64,000 nt of DNA from Colias croceus (Eukaryota > Arthropoda > Insecta > Lepidoptera > Pieridae): assembly GCF_905220415.1 (NCBI RefSeq), contig NC_059545.1:3668001-3732000 (forward strand). The letters run 5' to 3'. Below the pieces are notes generated by a model. The model saw only the letters and a list, made by a program, of their open reading frames with translations. It was not told the origin of the DNA and did not search any database. A program made the translations under genes and the position numbers. The stretch's first letter is position 1; every line of letters starts with the position of its first letter. This document shows, piece by piece, positions 62,654 to 64,000 of this stretch.

Positions 62654-63779
62654 TTAATGTATAACGTTAACCCAGCCACTTAACATGCAAGTTGAATTAC
62701 TCAACTTCGTCCATTGTAGGTAGGTATTCTTTGATGGTCGCCATTGCAGTTTCGTTTATTCGCGTCCTAACTTCGCTAACTTAGTTACGACATACAAGTT
62801 GTCTATTTTAAGCGCTTCGCAATTGGCCTTGTGTTTTCTAGTGATTTTGTATGCCTGGCAAATCATATGCATTTTTCTATAATAGAGAAATATCAAAATG
62901 ATTTTTGTAAAGAGTGTTAATGCATAATATGCAATACGCCTCAACTCTATTTTATACAAATAAGTTTGGAAAAATTTGAGTTACAATAAAAATATTTAAA
63001 AACATAAGTTTAGTCATAAATTACATAATATACTGATTGTCTTTAGTTCTTTCTATTAGTTTTAAATCAAATCACTCAAAGCATGTCAACGTTTTGCTAA
63101 ATTATTTTAGTAGCTGCCCCAAATTTGAAATCTACATATCCTCGTCAGCGGATTATGACCTAAATCCTAATTAAAGGTCTGAGTCCGTACAATGGGAACA
63201 AAAATGGGTTGATGAATGATGCATTGATGGGTATTCACCTCTACTTATACGTGGTGTTTTTGTTATTGTTAATATGGTATGTTTTTTATGCCTTTAATGT
63301 AATAAATAATAATTATTTCAAAATATAATGAGCCCTGTAATCTCAATTCAAGAAACTGAACTTTAGATGTTGTTTTCGAATATATCTTCTTCATATAACT
63401 ACATTAAAAAAATAACGTTTGAAGCTTAGGTAATAAAATGGTTAAGATAAAGGCATTTTTCCAAGAAGATGTTGAAAATTGCCCAAAATTCACATTTTCA
63501 AACAATTGTTGCTGCAAAATAAATGTTATCAGACAGCTAATACTTGTCAAAATCTGTTTTATTATATCAGACTAAGAAAATGCTAATGAAGCGAATTTGA
63601 TTACGCCTAGACTAGATTATTTGAGTTTGATTTATATTCGCTATTCACAATAGTCACTCTATTAACAAATCTTCTCTCTATTCTAATCAAATTTCTATTA
63701 ATAAACAGTTATATTTATTAATATGCAATAAACATAATTATACTTAGGTTAATAATGTTCAAAGAAAAAAATTGGTTGT

Positions 63780-63960
63780 CTGTAAAGTCGGTTTACTGAC
63801 AATAGTTGAACGTGACAACGCTCGATTGTGCTTCTTTGTCGTTCGTTCCGCGCTCTCGCTCGCACTTCAAGCCTACATGGAACGCCTCAGATGAGTCAGA
63901 GCGAGGTAACGCCGCATGAGTCATGTTTTTTCGTGCGTGCAGCCGGCTCTATCGAATTAT
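63780..63960. promoter_or_regulatory. promoter-like GC-richer segment with paired AP-1 sites
   Basis: GC content is clearly higher than the flanks. Two consensus TGAGTCA sites (63892-63898, 63917-63923) lie 25 bp apart, and the Inr-like TCAGT occurs on the minus strand at about 63800. It could be a promoter for multiplexin or for a gene beyond the window. Inference only. Confidence 0.35.
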
Positions 63961-64000
63961 AAGACGTTGTCACGTCAAAAATGAAATTCAAATTAGTATT

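Larger units (their letters stand above)
34024..63999 (-). other. long upstream region or first intron, no secure host exon
   Basis: About 30 kb above the first recognised multiplexin exon. I looked on the minus strand for a Met-plus-hydrophobic exon ending in phase 2 before a GT donor and found none that convinced me. Apart from the THAP exon at 56.0 kb, everything identified is transposon-derived. Long tracts such as 48.9-51.0, 51.3-53.2, 55.1-55.9, 59.8-62.4 and 62.7-63.7 kb show only AT-rich sequence without recognisable features. Confidence 0.5.

Noticed and set aside
63790..63927. 42-codon minus-strand frame in the GC-rich end segment
   Set aside because: Begins at an ATG inside an AP-1 site, has no hydrophobic start suitable for multiplexin and no splice donor in the needed phase.

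Overview
The window is nuclear DNA from a moth or butterfly. It is AT-rich, has canonical GT-AG introns, and is packed with short 5'-TC...CTAGT-3' Helitron-like repeats whose 3' tails read CCCGCGGGCGAAGCCGCGGG or similar, which are characteristic of Lepidoptera. No bacterial-style operons, CRISPR arrays or rRNA genes are present. The species cannot be named from the sequence.

The one convincing host gene lies on the minus strand. It is a multiplexin, the arthropod collagen XV/XVIII orthologue (Drosophila Mp). I assembled 24 internal coding exons between 34023 and 912. Every splice phase agrees across the set, giving 975 complete codons. Domain order is: end of a probable signal peptide (34.0 kb), thrombospondin-N/laminin-G domain (33.3-32.7 and 17.5 kb), acidic linker built from micro-exons (17.4-15.2 kb), interrupted Gly-X-Y collagen (15.0-7.85 kb), NC1 trimerisation domain (7.3-6.7 kb), hinge (6.2 kb), and the first two thirds of endostatin (3.6-0.9 kb). 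The end of endostatin, the stop codon and the 3' UTR lie beyond base 1. The start codon was not located and must lie above 34.0 kb, inside or beyond the window.

The region from 34 to 64 kb is probably first intron and/or upstream DNA. It is mostly transposon remains: an internally deleted piggyBac (40.9-42.2 kb), a P-element-like transposon with 31-bp inverted ends, 8-bp target duplication and a broken THAP reading frame (42.28-43.44 kb), a decayed autonomous Helitron (about 38.7-40.0 kb), two short retroposon insertions with 15-bp target duplications (38.3 and 54.8 kb), several MITEs, a three-unit tandem repeat (44.2-44.8 kb) and many Helitron tails. A minus-strand exon starting at 56050 encodes the beginning of a THAP zinc finger and may be the first exon of a second gene or a transposon remnant. 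A promoter-like GC-richer stretch with two AP-1 sites sits at 63.8-63.95 kb.

The 15-kb intron at 17.5-32.7 kb holds a second decayed piggyBac (25.96-27.27 kb), a tRNA-derived SINE, and a hAT-like element that encloses a 12-bp minisatellite open in several reading frames on both strands (20.65-21.62 kb). The compact 3' half of the gene also carries insertions in its introns, including a GC-rich, densely palindromic MITE at 10.05-10.47 kb. Family names come from pattern recognition only; no database search was run.
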